A stretch of DNA of 59,337 bases from Candolleomyces eurysporus (GCA_027579435.1 JANBPK010001496.1:1-59337); one strand, 5' to 3'; shown: positions 11,316-22,660, counted from the stretch's first letter. Notes: generated from the letters alone by a model not told the origin. Numbers and translations: made by a program.

Positions 11316-12396
11316 CTAGGGTGAGTGTATATTAAGGTCACCATCGAGGAGGCTCTTCTCCTCCATTCCATACCGCGCCATGGCAAGTCCAGGGCCTCGG
11401 CTTCCCTGAAAATCAGGGTGGAACACCAAGCGACTCCTTCCCCACCCATCAGGCTCCAGTTCTATGCGATATCCCCCCTTTTCTTCATCACTACCCGAGC
11501 AAATTACCGAGCGACACCAGCATTCATAGTTGGTGCCATAGGTCTGAGTACCAGCTTGAGGGTGGAATCGACACTTATTGGAAATCCTAGGAGGGGTCCA
11601 CAACTTCCCTTGTGAAGACGCGACCAGAGCCTCCTGAAACTCCGCAAAATGCCCTGGGGTGACATGCAAGTCCCACCAGAGAAGGCGAAAGAGAATCCTT
11701 TGCATGTCAATAAAATTCTCCGTGTCCCTATCCATACTCAGGATGGGCTCAAAGTACAGGATCCATTTGGCAGGTTCCACAACATCGCCATTCGGACAAT
11801 CGCCATCAGGCACACCGCCATCCCACACAGTCGACCACGCAAGATGCAACAGACCGGCAAATATTAGCGGGACAGCTTTATCCGAGGTCTTGAGTAACTT
11901 TGCGAGAGGCCCCAAAGATGGTCCGTAGATATGAACCAAGCGGCGAAGATAGAGGAGGGCGATGAACACAATGTTATCATGGTGTAGAAGGTAGATCCTT
12001 TCTTGAACAAGCTCCATTTTTCCTTCTACGCAGACCCAGGCATACCAAGTGTATGGTGTTGTGCCAAATGATACGACTTTGCTGATCCAGTCTGGGGTTG
12101 TAGTTTGGAGACATGGAACGTTGTACGCGACGAACGTCTTGCGGAGGAAGTCCCGAACTATACCTATGAGCGGTATTTTTGTTTCGACGTCCGACCAGTC
12201 CAGCTCAGAGCCTGAGCCCGAGTTCGGGCTCGAGTTCGGGTTCGAGTTTGAATTCGTTCTGTCGGAACTTGGCGATGGTCCCGAATGATTAGGATACTCG
12301 GTACGTTCGGGCTCCTGAGACTAATCACGGTAAGCACGCTTGTAGAGCACGCGCAGGTGGGGACAGACCGACCAATTGTGGACTACTGTAGGCCAT
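11316..12396 (-). CDS. Possible cyclin-like protein, start uncertain
   Basis: The open frame from the internal ATG at 12,017 to 11,316 codes for 233 aa, but the same frame stays open upstream to about 12,320 (RDFLRKTFVAYN, TPDWISKVVSFGTTPYTWYA), so the real start is further 5'. A TCTCAG acceptor near 12,320 and an ATG at 12,396 suggest a small first exon. The layout is helical: DNIVFIALLYLRRLVHIYGP, then KAVPLIFAGLLHLA, then ILFRLLWWDLHVTPGHFAEF. This resembles a cyclin box (an 'ALLYxxRL' helix, a second hydrophobic helix, then 'fL.xLxwdLxV..F'), but I cannot confirm it. A Ser/Asn/Pro tract near 12,216-12,260 is coded by an imperfect 12 bp repeat (GAGTTCGGGCTC-like). The coding call is firmer than the function. 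Confidence 0.5.
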
Positions 12397-12575
12397 TTTC
12401 TAAGCTGTGAGTCGCGAGTGTGATTTTGAGTTTTGTAAACGTGTTTGCGATGTCACCCTTGCCTCTTATACCTGTTTGTGTGGGACCAGGAGTCGTTGTC
12501 AATCGGATCAAACTCTTTTGTTTCCTTGTACTGTCGGAAGGAACTGCGTTATGAGGGAACAATAACGTTCTGTGG

Positions 12576-12890
12576 CTACACTGGGTCATTGTGACACGAG
12601 AACTCTTGGGCCTTGTTGAACACTGGAGCAGCGTGAGAATTTAAACGATCGGCATCGATGCCGAACGCCACTTCCTCAGGGTAGCCACGATCAACGCGCC
12701 CATGCCAATTGGACCAGAACAAGCGCACCATTTCGCCCAAGGCTTGGACTTGACGATAAGTCTCGAGGTATGAGGATTGATTCTGACGTTCGTCACATAC
12801 TTTCACAAGTACAGCGTTGCCATCATGTATCGGGTAACAGGTCGAGCTGGGCCGGAAAGGTGTATTCGACGTCGAATGCTTTTCTAGAAT
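12576..12890 (-). CDS. Unrecognised coding-like ORF, partial
   Basis: The - strand frame is open from about 12,890 to TAG at 12,576 and looks coding (DERQNQSSYLETYRQVQALG, RLFWSNWHGRVDRGYPEEVA). No ATG begins the upstream part, so it may be an exon of a larger gene or a remnant. I recognise no domain. It lies just upstream of the possible cyclin-like gene on the same strand and could conceivably be part of it. Confidence 0.3.
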   Translation of the reverse strand: MLEKHSTSNTPFRPSSTCYPIHDGNAVLVKVCDERQNQSSYLETYRQVQALGEMVRLFWSNWHGRVDRGYPEEVAFGIDADRLNSHAAPVFNKAQEFSCHNDPV

Positions 12891-13168
12891 AGGGTTTATC
12901 TTTAATCGTGGGTCCGTTGTGCACTTGGCACCTTTCTTTCCATCATGATTTTCTGCTCCAGGCTAATAAAGGTAACAGCCTGGGATTTGCTCGGGGATCA
13001 ATCACAAATCCATCATCCGACGTTGACTACGCCTTGAAACAAGATGGCATAGTTACAAAACGTCTTCCAAAAAGATGGCTGAATGGCTTGAAATGCGGAA
13101 TTAGTGGCACAGATAAAAGGATAGAGGGAATTGTCGATGTCGTCTGCCTACCCTGAGTCTCTTGCATC

Positions 13169-14418
13169 ATGACCGACAAAACCAGCGATGACCTGAATCG
13201 CCAGGGGATAATCTTTGCCAAATCCATCTACGCGAACCTCACATTAACATTGATCGAAGTTGGTAAGCCATACCTTTAACAATTACAATCCGCGACTCTC
13301 TCATGACCTTTTGTGTGCCCACATATTGACTCTTGCAGGCATCAACCTGTTCATGGCGGTGTATGGATTGTCCGTATTTCTGGAGACGCCGAAGCACTTG
13401 AGGAAACGTCGAAGAAGATACATTGCTCTAAGCTTCGCAATAACTGTGCTTTCAGCGTTTGGTGGGTGCTTGGATATGGCTTGGTACTTCCACAACATTT
13501 TCGCAGCGACCTCCGGTCGAGACCTGATGGAAAGGATCCAGAGGAGTTCGCGTGATTGGAAAGAAGTTGTCAGCGGCTCGTCGCTCGTGGTCGTTATTTT
13601 CATAGGTGATGCACTACTTGTACGTGGGACATCCATCAAGCTGCTCAAAGAAGGCAGGCTGCTGACGAGTGAGAATAGGCTTACCGGTGCTATATTATCT
13701 GTGTCAATCGTCGCTGGATCGCAGGGCTACCCGCTCTTACCAGTGTCTCTGCAGCAAGTACGTGAAATGCCGCAAACGAAGCTTGTACGGGTCTGATACA
13801 TGCCGTTAAACGAACGCAGTCCTTTCACTGTACGACTTTTCCCTCGATCCATTGACTGGTGGCACTCCTTTTGAGATTGCGTCCATCTCACTCACGGTTT
13901 CGACAAATATAATTGTGACAAGCCTTATCACGTTCCACCTCCTTCGCGCACAACGTACACTTTCGCAACATCTCCCTTCAAATGACATACAGAGGATCTA
14001 TACAGGAGTCGCTGCGATTCTGATCGAATCCGCTCTTCCGCTGAGCATCTGTGGCACCATAACTGTGGCACTGCAGTTTGTTGTCGCTTCTCAAACTGCC
14101 AAAACAGAGGCGTTCTTTGTCGCGTATTATCTTTTCCTTGGTCTCTTCTTTTCGTTCTGTGTAAGCGAAACACCTCTCCCTTCCCTTTGAATCATGTCAC
14201 TGACGCCTTCTGGTCTCAAGACACTCTCTCCCCATATGATCATCTTCCGTGTAACAACAGGAAGGTCATTCACAAGCTACCCTGTCGTGAATGACGGAAG
14301 TGTGGCTTCAGAGCCGATCGTCTTCATGAACGGTGGCACAGAGTCGTCATCATCCCTTCCGTTGGCTCTTTCCAATGCTGGTGGCCAGTCTGACGTAAAG
14401 GTCGCGGGACCAGTGTAG
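13169..14418 (+). CDS. Family A membrane protein, copy A5 (only + strand copy)
   Basis: Complete copy in the opposite orientation to all other Family A members. ATG 13,169 gives MTDKTSDDLNRQGIIFAKSI. Exon 2 holds AVYGLSVFLETPKHLRKRRR and GDALLV. After a GTACGT...TAG intron, a short exon reads AYRCYIICVNRRWIAGLPAL. The long exon has SLTVSTNIIVTSLITFHLLR, RAQRTLSQHLPSNDIQ and AILIESALPLSICG. The last exon is TLSPHMIIFRVTTGRSFTSY with a shortened, serine-rich tail ending at 14,418. Exons and junctions are open throughout. The tail lacks the usual 'NPIQF...TAESSFLQSTLN' block, having instead EPIVFMNGGTESSSSLPLAL, so the C-terminus has diverged. Confidence 0.8.
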
Positions 14419-15261
14419 AACAGATAAAGACGGTGGGCGTGAGCCACCGGTCTAGACGAGTCATAGGCCGTGAGTGATCTACCTAGGGGCTAACTAGCAC
14501 TAGACGCCCCGCGTCGGGTTATTTTACCCCATCCTCGAGCATGTAGTAGTATAGAGAACCAGCTATACGACTACAGACACCCCGCTCTATGGAGCAACTC
14601 CTTCAATAGGCACTCCAGGACTTATGAGAGCTAACCTGAATTCTTCCAGTGTCGCAATTCTGGCCCGATTCAAAGTTTAAAGCCAACCGGAAGCGTCGAA
14701 AGGAATCTCGAGACACGGAGAGGCGATCTAGTAGATAATGAATAAGGCTGTATGTATCTACTAGTGATTGAAGTTGTAAAAGCAAGATAAAAGAAACTAA
14801 CGCACCCTCATATGATAGGAAAAGATTTGAGGGGCGGCTAACGAAGGTGGCGACATTATATAGTAGGTGTGGTGACTGAGACGGGTCCAAATATAATGTA
14901 ACAAGTCCGATGTGAAACGAGGATAGGAGACAATCGATGGGAGCATCGAATGAAAGAATAAAGTAGTATCGTATTGTATAAGAGAGTAAGAAAGAGAAGA
15001 AAGTAATAGTATACTCAACAGGAAGTGTTGAAGCATCAACCGCCGAGATATAAGCGAAGTTCAAGCTGTAATGCTGAAGAACTTTGAGGATGGATACCTA
15101 AGTCGAGAGTTAAAGTACCTGGAGTGTGCCGCCGGGTTGAGATAAAGCGATGTGCTCAGGACTTCACGAGAAACGGGAAAAATGAGCTGTTGTAAATCAT
15201 CATCACATACTGAGCCACTTGACCTTTTGTAAATGCAAAAATCTCGGCATCAGCTTGATCC
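14419..15261. other. Intergenic, AT-rich part, no assigned gene
   Basis: The - strand carries an open frame of 153 codons (14,603-15,064) with hydrophobic stretches (EYTITFFSFLLSYTIRYYFI). It lacks any family motif and overlaps low-complexity AGAGAAAG-type sequence, so I do not call it a gene. Confidence 0.3.
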
Positions 15262-15977
15262 CTACCCGACCTTCTCGACATCTACACTGCCACTCTGCTC
15301 CCCTTGCACAATGTGGATAACAGACATCTGGGGCTGAGTGGATTCCCCAATGCTGGCATTCAGCCCTTGCTCAGTGTGAGAATCACCGTTTCGGCCAAAC
15401 TTGCGATTCAACGTCAATTGGAGAAAAGATGATTCAGCAGTTCGGTGAACAAATTGAATGGGGTTGGTTTGGACACCGTCCTTGGCTGAGGGGAATTCGG
15501 TAAAAAACGACCAGTGGTGACGTGGAATATGATCACATGTGGCAAAAGTGCCTTTTAGTGAAGTCAACAAATCAGCATCAATGAGAAGGATTCAATTAGC
15601 CAACTCGCGCAGCATGAGTAGAAAAGGCCTTCAGACAAAAGGCCACAGACTATGATTCCTTCGGAACTGTTATATGGAACAACAGCCATTCGTGTTAATC
15701 CTATTGTAGCGGCAAGGACGCCGAATATGGCGAGAGGAGCGGCGTACTCGATTAGAATGACAATTGCCCCAGTGTAGACTTGCACATCCGCTGATGGCGA
15801 AAGCTTCACCAGGGTCCGGCGTGCTTGAAGAAGGCGGAAGGTGACGCCCGCAATAGATACATTGATTGTATTTAAGTAGAGTTCTGTACAGACCAATTCC
15901 ACATAGTTTTGCGACCCACCTTTGATTGTTCTCAATACATAGAGACCTGAGACCTGAGAAAACCTTAGCTCAAGCAC
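15262..15977 (-). pseudogene. Family A membrane protein, copy A6p, 5'-truncated and frameshifted
   Basis: Only the last two exons survive. The long exon (15,564-15,977) reads FRLLQARRTLVKLSPSADVQ, ILIEYAAPLAIFGV and EGLFYSCC. The final exon reads VIIFHVTTGR in one frame, then changes frame at a run of six T and continues FFTEFPSAKDGVQTNPIQF and TAESSFLQLTLNRKFGRNGD to the stop at 15,262. The exons for the N-terminal half, including ALYGLSVFLET and YRCY, are absent. Its upstream edge lies within about 55 bp of a 2.3 kb segmental duplication, which may have removed the 5' half. Confidence 0.7.
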
Positions 15978-16029
15978 GAGGATAAGGTCAGCGCTGAGTC
16001 CAAACTTGAATACACGTTTGCCTTGAGGA

Positions 16030-18360
16030 TTGACTCCTCAAATCTTGTATTATTCATTCTCAACTACCCTAAGAAGTCCCGGATTTCTACAGCACCGGCC
16101 TCCTGAATAAGCTACTGTTGGATCAATATATGTATTGACATCACGGACGTATTTGTGAATCCCGGGGATGATCGAGACCAAGTACAAGTCTCTACGGATA
16201 TCTAGGGCATGTTCAGTTCTCGATTCTCGACTTGGTGCAAGCCGTCTCCTTCGAGCTCAAGTTGTTGCGGCCACTCTGATTCTTCAGTAGAAGTGTGATT
16301 GAACTTGAGATCATGAGGGAGTTCCTGGTCAATGCAGCTCGCGGCTGTCGTCGTAAGTCCCATTCTTTCTCTGGACTCGCATCGAAGATGGAGGATCATT
16401 CGGGATGCGAGAACAGTATGGAATGCGGCTTGGGGGCTGTAGTGTGAATGCGGTCGTGATAGCTTCGCATAAGCTGCACAAAATCATGGATGAGAGTCGG
16501 CAGAGGCGACGTACATGGCTGTCATGTGTGAAAGCTCATGCTGAAGACTCGAATGCCATAGCAAGGCAAAGTAAGCATGGATGGGTGCGTTTCATTAACG
16601 GGATGGAGACGTACATCGGCAATGGGGAGTACGACTCCATTTAACAAAGACAGCACTGAGCGTGTACGGATGATAGAAGTCAGAGCGAGATAACCACATT
16701 GGAGGATAGAGCTACTCACATGCGATGGCAACCAGGTAAAATACGCCGTCACGATAAATAATCTGAACCATCCGATTCTCTCTTGAGATCCAGTGATGCC
16801 GGAAGCCAAACCATATGCAAAGAGCCGCGGTCACTATTCATATTGGGTGTGGGGAGGATCGGAGATGTAATCAGTCCTACAATGCAGAAAGAGAGAAAGG
16901 AGATTCGACTCACAGACACCGTTATACACGAGAAGAGCTGCGCTGATTATAACGAGTGTGTGGTTATGATCGATAAATACGCAGGAGCCGGTTGGCATTC
17001 CTGGTGTTGGAATATCTGCAAATTGAAAATGAACTCGCCCGATCAGTTCCTTTGGCTTGAAAACAGAGGTATGCTTGACGTACATTCACCCCGACTAATA
17101 TGCACCTGATAACATCCGAATGCAATAGGGATCGTCTATTCGTACCGATTAACGAGTTAAGCACCGACGGTGCCAAATGACAAGCCGATTCAGGGTATAT
17201 CGAATACACTCACGAGGGCATTGATACACAAGAAGATGGTGAAATGTCTGCTCTTATACGAAAGGGCGTATGTTCTGATGTACATGAAAGCTATTTCGAA
17301 AAGATCAGTGAGAGAAAGCGTTACGCGAGCAGGGTTATTACCTTCAGCAATGACCATGAACGATGGCAATGTAACTGGGTATACACTTTTAGCCTTCCAA
17401 GTCAATGCAGGATTTGGCTACAGACCTGCCCCAATTCTATGAGCCATCTTACAAACCTAAATTTTGAAAATAAGAATAAAAATCGCAGTCAGGGCTGCAC
17501 TTTCGTGGCAGGGAAGCAGGATGCAGTGCACTCACTTTTGGAGAGAAATGGTGCGAATTGTCATCTAGACGCGAAAAAANTTGGTCTATTGCAAATTGAG
17601 ACGCTTCTCGAGGCTGTCGCACTTACATAGCACGGGGAGAGGCATGAACATGAAGGGAAGGTAGCGATTGAAGAGGAAAAGGCACTTGACGACACCCCAG
17701 TCTGCGGACCATATCACCCTGACCTGTATTAATCGTTTCAGAAAGGTGGAAGACTGGTGAGGCCCTCGATATGTTTATGATCTTGAGTGTAACTCGCCTC
17801 AATATCGACGGTTTGAAGGTACTCCCAGACCTTTGGATGTACATGCATGACGTGGTGAACGAAGGCAGGAAAGACTGTGGGATCCCTCGCTTACAATCAA
17901 GGTTAAGCTTGCGGCTAGTAGACCATCATCATAGGTGAAAGTGCCTCATCGCCTCGATTACAAGGCTTTTAAACGTAAACGTACCGCTCGAGTACTACTA
18001 GGCGTGAATCCATAATCATTTCAGTCACGACACAATTCATTATCCTGTAACAGACGACCCGAAAGCTAGGAAACTGACTCACACCGGAGATCATTGTAGG
18101 AGTAGGTTTAGTCATGGTAGAATTAGGAAGATGACACGATAAGGACGAGGAGATGGATGACTGAGGGTAAGGGAGGTGAGGTGACACGAATGCCAGTAGA
18201 GAGTGGGCACGTTGGCTGGAGCAGAGTTGTTGATCAATACGCGCCTCATCAGACCCTTCGGTTCAACTTCGGCAATGGAAGCACCGTAGGAGGGGCGATT
18301 GTGCGCCGAGATAGGCGAGGAAGCGAGGGAGTCGGTTGCGTGACCCTTCACCGCCCCATC
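16030..18360. repeat. Segmental duplication, copy 1
   Basis: This block is repeated in the same orientation at about 34,752-37,110, with high identity by eye over most of its length. Shared strings begin around TATTATTCATTCTCAACTAC and CTAAGAAGTCCCGG and end near GAGGAAGCGAGGGAGTCGG. It holds one DUF6533-type gene. A shorter, more diverged and inverted third copy lies at about 45,320-46,640. Confidence 0.8.
16202..18115 (-). CDS. DUF6533-type membrane protein, duplicated copy B2
   Basis: Multi-exon membrane protein of the DUF6533 family. Reading - strand exons gives MTKPTPTMISG and MIMDSRLVVLER, then VIWSADWGVVKCLFLFNRYL and PFMFMPLPVLC, the family signature. Next come DDNSHHFSPK and VCKMAHRIGAG, FMYIRTYALSYKSRHFTIFL, TIPIAFGCYQVHISRG, DIPTPGMPTG, then WISRENRMVQIIYRDGVFYL, SVLSLLNGVV, and a last exon YSPQAAFHTVLASRMILHLR ending at 16,202. 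The polar tail is Glu-rich. The open frame extends upstream of 18,115 to an in-frame ATG at 18,187, so the start is not settled. An N at 17,580 next to a poly-A run falls within an intron. The order of motifs and open exons suggest a working gene. Confidence 0.7.
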
Positions 18361-18369
18361 TAATCATGA

Positions 18370-18950
18370 TTGCTTCTCGCAGGAAGACAGCTTTTGATCT
18401 CACAGAGCCTGAAGGAAGATCCAGGCATCGCGTTCTCGTACAGCCAGGATGAGAAGGAGCCCAAGTCGCATATCTATCTTGGAAGGTATGAGGCAATCTG
18501 GCAGAGATAGACTGGAGTACTTTCGACCTGGAGGCTATTGATAGTATCCCGCGGTGCTTAAAAGAAGCGTCTTCTATACGGCGTCAGCGTTGTCTCAGAA
18601 TCTGTCATCGAAGCCAGATGAGATGACAGGTCGTTTCTCCTGCTCTACTTTCGGAGCGATCACAGTCAGTCAGTACTACCCCCGGAGCCAGAAAGTTCGG
18701 CGTCACTCGGCTTCTTTTAAGCAGGCTTCTTTTAAGCGCTATGAGTTACTATCGGCAGTGTCCAGGTCAAAAGTATCCTAGTCATCTCTGACATCTTGTT
18801 CAATACCTTCCAAGATAGACATCAAACGGCAAATTGGGCTCCTCCTCACCCTGAGCTTTGCAAGGACGCGATGCTTGGATGTTCTCTTACGCACTGTGAG
18901 ATAAAAAGCTATCTTCCAGCGAGCAGCAATGATAATCGGGTGAACCATCA
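18370..18950. repeat. Inverted repeat with about 130-160 bp arms
   Basis: The - strand sequence of 18,370-18,500 matches the + strand of about 18,790-18,950: CTTCCAAGATAGA, GGGCTCCTxCTCAxCCTG, GACGCGATGC, CTGTGAGATxAAAAGCT and CTTCCxGCGAG occur in the same order in both arms. The spacer is about 300 bp and contains part of repeat R1. It could be a degraded fold-back element. No gene is seen inside. Confidence 0.65.
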
Positions 18951-19009
18951 ACGCACTCACCTGTCCTGGTGTGAGGAAAAACAGTCAGATGAAGAACCCA
19001 GAAAGCACC

Positions 19010-19290
19010 GCTGAGCTTGCGGCAACTCGCAGGAATTAATCGGTCGCCGCTCAAAGGCTGTACCCGGAAGGCCGCTTTCAAGCACTATGAGATATCGGAA
19101 GCATTGAACGTATTCTGCTTCATCTCTTCTATCTTCCCCAGCACCTTCCAAGATAGATGCAACGGAAAGAATCAATAGCTCATCTCCCAGAGCGGCGAGA
19201 GCTTGCGGCGACTAAACGTTATGAAATATCGGAATCCACTTGTTTTCAAACGGAAGCAAATGATGATCTAAGATCAGCGCATCTTTGGAT
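19010..19290. repeat. Dispersed repeat R1, further copy
   Basis: Contains the R1 strings CACTATGAGATATCGGAA, TCTTCTATCTTCCCCAGCAC, CTTCCAAGATAGATGCAACG and, about 50 bp later, GTTATGAAATATCGGAATCC. The unit therefore seems to be repeated here in tandem. A partial unit lies just upstream at 18,700-18,830. Confidence 0.5.
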
Positions 19291-19450
19291 AAGCGCTGAT
19301 GGAGAAGGTACCCCTTGTTATCGCAGAGTGGCGGGTATCTTAACACGTCTTTCTCTCTCCCATGCCTTGACGCTCGAACGCAATAGTCCCAGCTCACGCA
19401 AGCGTATTGACCTGGCACTGAGATTCATCCATGCATTTATCCAAGATTAG

Positions 19451-19810
19451 ACAAATGGAGATGAAATTCACATGTCAGATGTTAAATGACACTTGCTGAG
19501 GAAAGCCGTCTAACCTCGTGCGATTCTCCTGCACGAAGTCCTACAAAATACAGTCCGCCGTCTTGTTGATATCCGGTCTGCCTGCGTACTGCCGGAATTA
19601 CTGTTCCGGCGTTACCACCTGTGGTTAAGTATCACATATGCCAACGTTTTGATGTCACAGAGTGAGACGTGTTGGGTAGGAGGGAGCGGAAGAGGCAAAA
19701 AAAAATTGATGATGAGAAGAAAAACACTAATTTCTAGGAAAACGACACGCACTCCAAGCAATCTATTCTTTATCAAGAACGGAATGATCGACGTGCGTAG
19801 CCCTCCCGAG
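19451..19810. other. Intergenic, nothing recognised
   Basis: No open frame with a recognisable motif. The segment would be the 3' flank of the membrane-protein gene ending at 19,811. A purine-rich run (GAGGCAAAAAAAAATTGATG) lies near 19,690. Confidence 0.4.
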
Positions 19811-20979
19811 TTAGAGTTGTGTTCTACCTTCCTGCCACAGAGCAGCTCCGGCCACCGTCGCCCCAGGTCCCACAATCACCATCCCAACACTTGTCACCAC
19901 AACCATTCGAGCGGCATGCCAAACCGATTGGAACCTCACAGTGAGGAAGGTAACCAGCAACGCCGAGATCCAAGCAAAATGAAAGTCGTACTGAAGGAAA
20001 GCAATGACAGAAGACACTACCGTGGCTCGGGTGGGGGAGTGAGTCGGAAGAAGGAGTTGTCGGAGGCTCGTCATATCACCGGAGACGAGATGAGGCCAGA
20101 CAATAATAAGATGGAGGTAAGCTGAGGTGAGGAACGATGCGATGAGGATGAACCGGGATGCATTCGTGGCTGAGGTAGTGGAGTGAGATTGAGCAAGGTT
20201 GGCGAGGCGACGATATATCCATCCTGCGAGGAAGACGTAGACTGGGAAGATTTGCCATAGGACAGTGACTTTAGGGTCTTGGTAGTGGAGGAGAGCGTAT
20301 GATGGGATTACACCACCGAAGACGACGGATGGGATGATGCTGAGCACGTCGTGCGCTGTGGGTATCGCTGGCCGGTTTTCTTGAGCAGGGTCTGTCTTCT
20401 GCTTCTGATCCTCTCTCGCCCCCNAAGCTCGCCTTCGAGCCCTGCACCCTAACAAGTGATACAACCAACCCCCATACCGGCATGGTGACCCCCAACGTCA
20501 CTACTTGTGTAGCAAGCAGCCAACTCGCTGGCCACCTCAACGACCTCCCAAGCCTCCCTTCATTACCAGCGGCATTCGGCGGCCGCAGAGCTTCCAGGCA
20601 CGGTAGGACAACGTATATCGAGCTCGTCCCAAGAAAGTATTTGAGGAAGATGTAACCGATTGAATCGTTTAGGGCAACATGGAAGACGGACACCATGAAA
20701 CATAGCTCATAGTCGAGTCGGTCAAAACCAGTGTATGGAAGAGCGGAGGTCGAGGTGTCCTTCGTTGATGGGGAGCAGTATTCTGAACGAAGAGATGATT
20801 CGAACTCGAAGAGGTGTCCGAGGATGAGGTAGGCCGATAAGAGGGTGAGTGCGGGGTAGATGGTAAGTGGGATAACACGGCCTGCCCACAAGCATGTTAG
20901 AGGAGTCGCGATTTGCGATGTCGATGGTCCACGCACCTGAGAAGACCGATTTCATTGGATCTCGTCCCATTTTACTCAT
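19811..20979 (-). CDS. Polytopic membrane protein, about 370 aa, function unknown
   Basis: Exon 1 (20,937-20,979) codes MSKMGRDPMKSVFSG and joins in phase across a 55 bp intron (20,882-20,936) to exon 2, which starts RVIPLTIYPALTLLSAYLIL. Further hydrophobic segments include YELCFMVSVFHVALNDSIGY, VVLPCLEALRPP, WLLATQVVTLGVTMPVWGLV, VFGGVIPSYALLHY, IFPVYVFLAGWIYRR, FILIASFLTSAYLHLIIVWP and VVTSVGMVIVGPGATVAGAA, so about eight helices. As written the frame breaks at an N (20,424) beside a C run. Removing that single base makes one continuous frame of about 370 codons to the stop at 19,811, so the break is almost certainly an assembly artefact. I do not recognise the family with confidence. Two decayed relatives lie upstream. 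Confidence 0.75.
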
Positions 20980-21639
20980 AGACGTTCGTTGGTATCCTTA
21001 GCTAGAGACTCGACTATCACAGGGTGAGCACTGAGGGGTGTGAGGGGAAGAACCAACCTATAAGACTCGTCGTGGTTTCAATGGTGCAGAGTAATAGAGA
21101 AAGGAAGCTTAGTGGGCCAACGGCCGTTTGTTCTTGTTCTAGATTATATTGCAGCACCGAGGGTAGGTGACACCTGATCTCTTCCCGTAACGGTATATTG
21201 TATATATTGAACTGCTGGCTATGTCAACGTGTATAAGCAAGATTAGATGGAACTACTTGCTGCGCGTGAAGTTGTATACACCGAGAGAACGAAGGCCTGG
21301 AACTTCGGGTTTCACCGTCCTAAAGCGGTACAGAACGTCCCCAGATCGAAGTCTCCCAGCTTCCCGCCCCAAGAATAGGTGCAAATACATTTCCCCGGGT
21401 AGATATCCTGATGAAAGCTCGTATCACTCCGAGTTCGCTGGGCTGGTAAGACGGGCCCTGCCTAGTTATTCCCCATGTTGATTTCCGTTTCTCTTTTGCC
21501 TCCACCGTGAATTTCGATTCGTGGTACCACCGGCGAAGAGGGAGATCAGACAGAGGAGGTTTGAGAGACTGCGACTAATAGCCCCTACACTGTCACATCC
21601 GGGCTGCATCAGCCGGCGCGATGGTTCCCCAACGTCCTC

Positions 21640-21880
21640 CCGTCTTCATCCATTACCCAAGTACTGAAAACGTCGCAGAGCTTGAGGCAGGGCAAGATCA
21701 CGCAAACTGAGCTCATTCCAATAGAGGTGGAAGTTGAAGCCCACAAAAGGAGGGCGTAGGGTGACGTGTCCTTCAAAGGTAGTGAGCAGATCCAACCTCA
21801 ATTCGGATTTGGGGGGTGACCAAGGATGCATGAGCCCGGGCGGGGAAAATGGTTAGAAAGATAACGCGGCCAATCCAAGA
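21640..21880 (-). pseudogene. Fragment related to the 19.8 kb membrane protein (1)
   Basis: The - strand near 21,875 reads IGRVIFLTIFPA, matching the exon 2 start of the intact gene (GRVIPLTIYPA). About 100 bp further on, TGAAGGACACGTC matches the KDTST region of the intact copy. Stops and frame changes follow, and no later helices are present. It is a decayed tandem duplicate. Confidence 0.55.
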
Positions 21881-22269
21881 AAGCCTTAGAAGGGAGAGGG
21901 GCCCACGGGAGAGACCCAAATTGTCGCACTCGAAGGTGTATCCCGCCCCGCCCCTTGGAGACGTCTCGGACCGACCGGAGGAGTTGTCTGCCAAACGAAA
22001 ATATCCATTCAACGAGGGAGATAATAGATGTACAAGATCCCACATACGAGGATGGGTAGACAAAAGTGGATTGCGTATGACGGTCCGGCTGAGCAGGTCT
22101 TGCGTCGACGTTCTTGTCGACAGGCCTTTTCCGTTGCCACCTTTCCGCTGCCTTTGGCTTCCCTTGGTCCCTGCACCCAACTTCTAGATCGTCACCGCCA
22201 CCAATGACCATGAGCAAGTGAGCGATCCCACTGAACTCCACGCCATCATCCCCCTCCCAACCTCCATCG

Positions 22270-22660
22270 ACGCCGACTCAACAGTGGTTCCAGCTTTCCT
22301 TATCCATCACCGGAGCGATCCTGTGGACAGGAAAGCGTATTTTGAGCCCGTTCCAGCGAGGTACCCGAGGAAGCAATAGCAAGCAGCGTAATTCGGTGCC
22401 CAACGGGGAAGACGCCTGGAGCCTGTGCCAGCTCAAGACTGGAGTGTGGGATGACGTGTCCTTCAATGAAAGGTGGGCAGGATCGGCAGCGAAAGCGCAG
22501 GGGATCGGCCTTTGAAGAGGAGAGGTGAAGGTTGAGGTATGAAATAGCAGAGAGGATGGGAGCGAAGTCGATGATGCGTGGAAGGACGCTGGATGGGAGG
22601 AATGGGTCTGCTAGGGCCTAGGAGTGTAAAGGCCTTGAGCCAGCACTGCACTGTCGCCCT
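22270..22660 (-). pseudogene. Fragment related to the 19.8 kb membrane protein (2)
   Basis: A second decayed piece reads DFAPILSAISYLNLHLSSS, echoing YPALTLLSAYLILGHLFEF in the intact gene. It is followed by the same TGAAGGACACGTCAT string found in fragment 1. The frame is interrupted. With fragment 1 it shows at least two past tandem duplications of this gene. Confidence 0.45.

Noticed and set aside
14603..15064. 153-codon - strand frame as a membrane protein
   Set aside because: Hydrophobic stretches come from TTC/TTA-rich low-complexity sequence; no family motif and no splice context.
19811..20979. Membrane terpene cyclase or a meroterpenoid gene cluster
   Set aside because: Several helices are present, but the protein is longer than those cyclases, no characteristic acidic motifs were clear, and there is no prenyltransferase, polyketide synthase or P450 beside it. 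The SDR at 42.7 kb is over 20 kb away.
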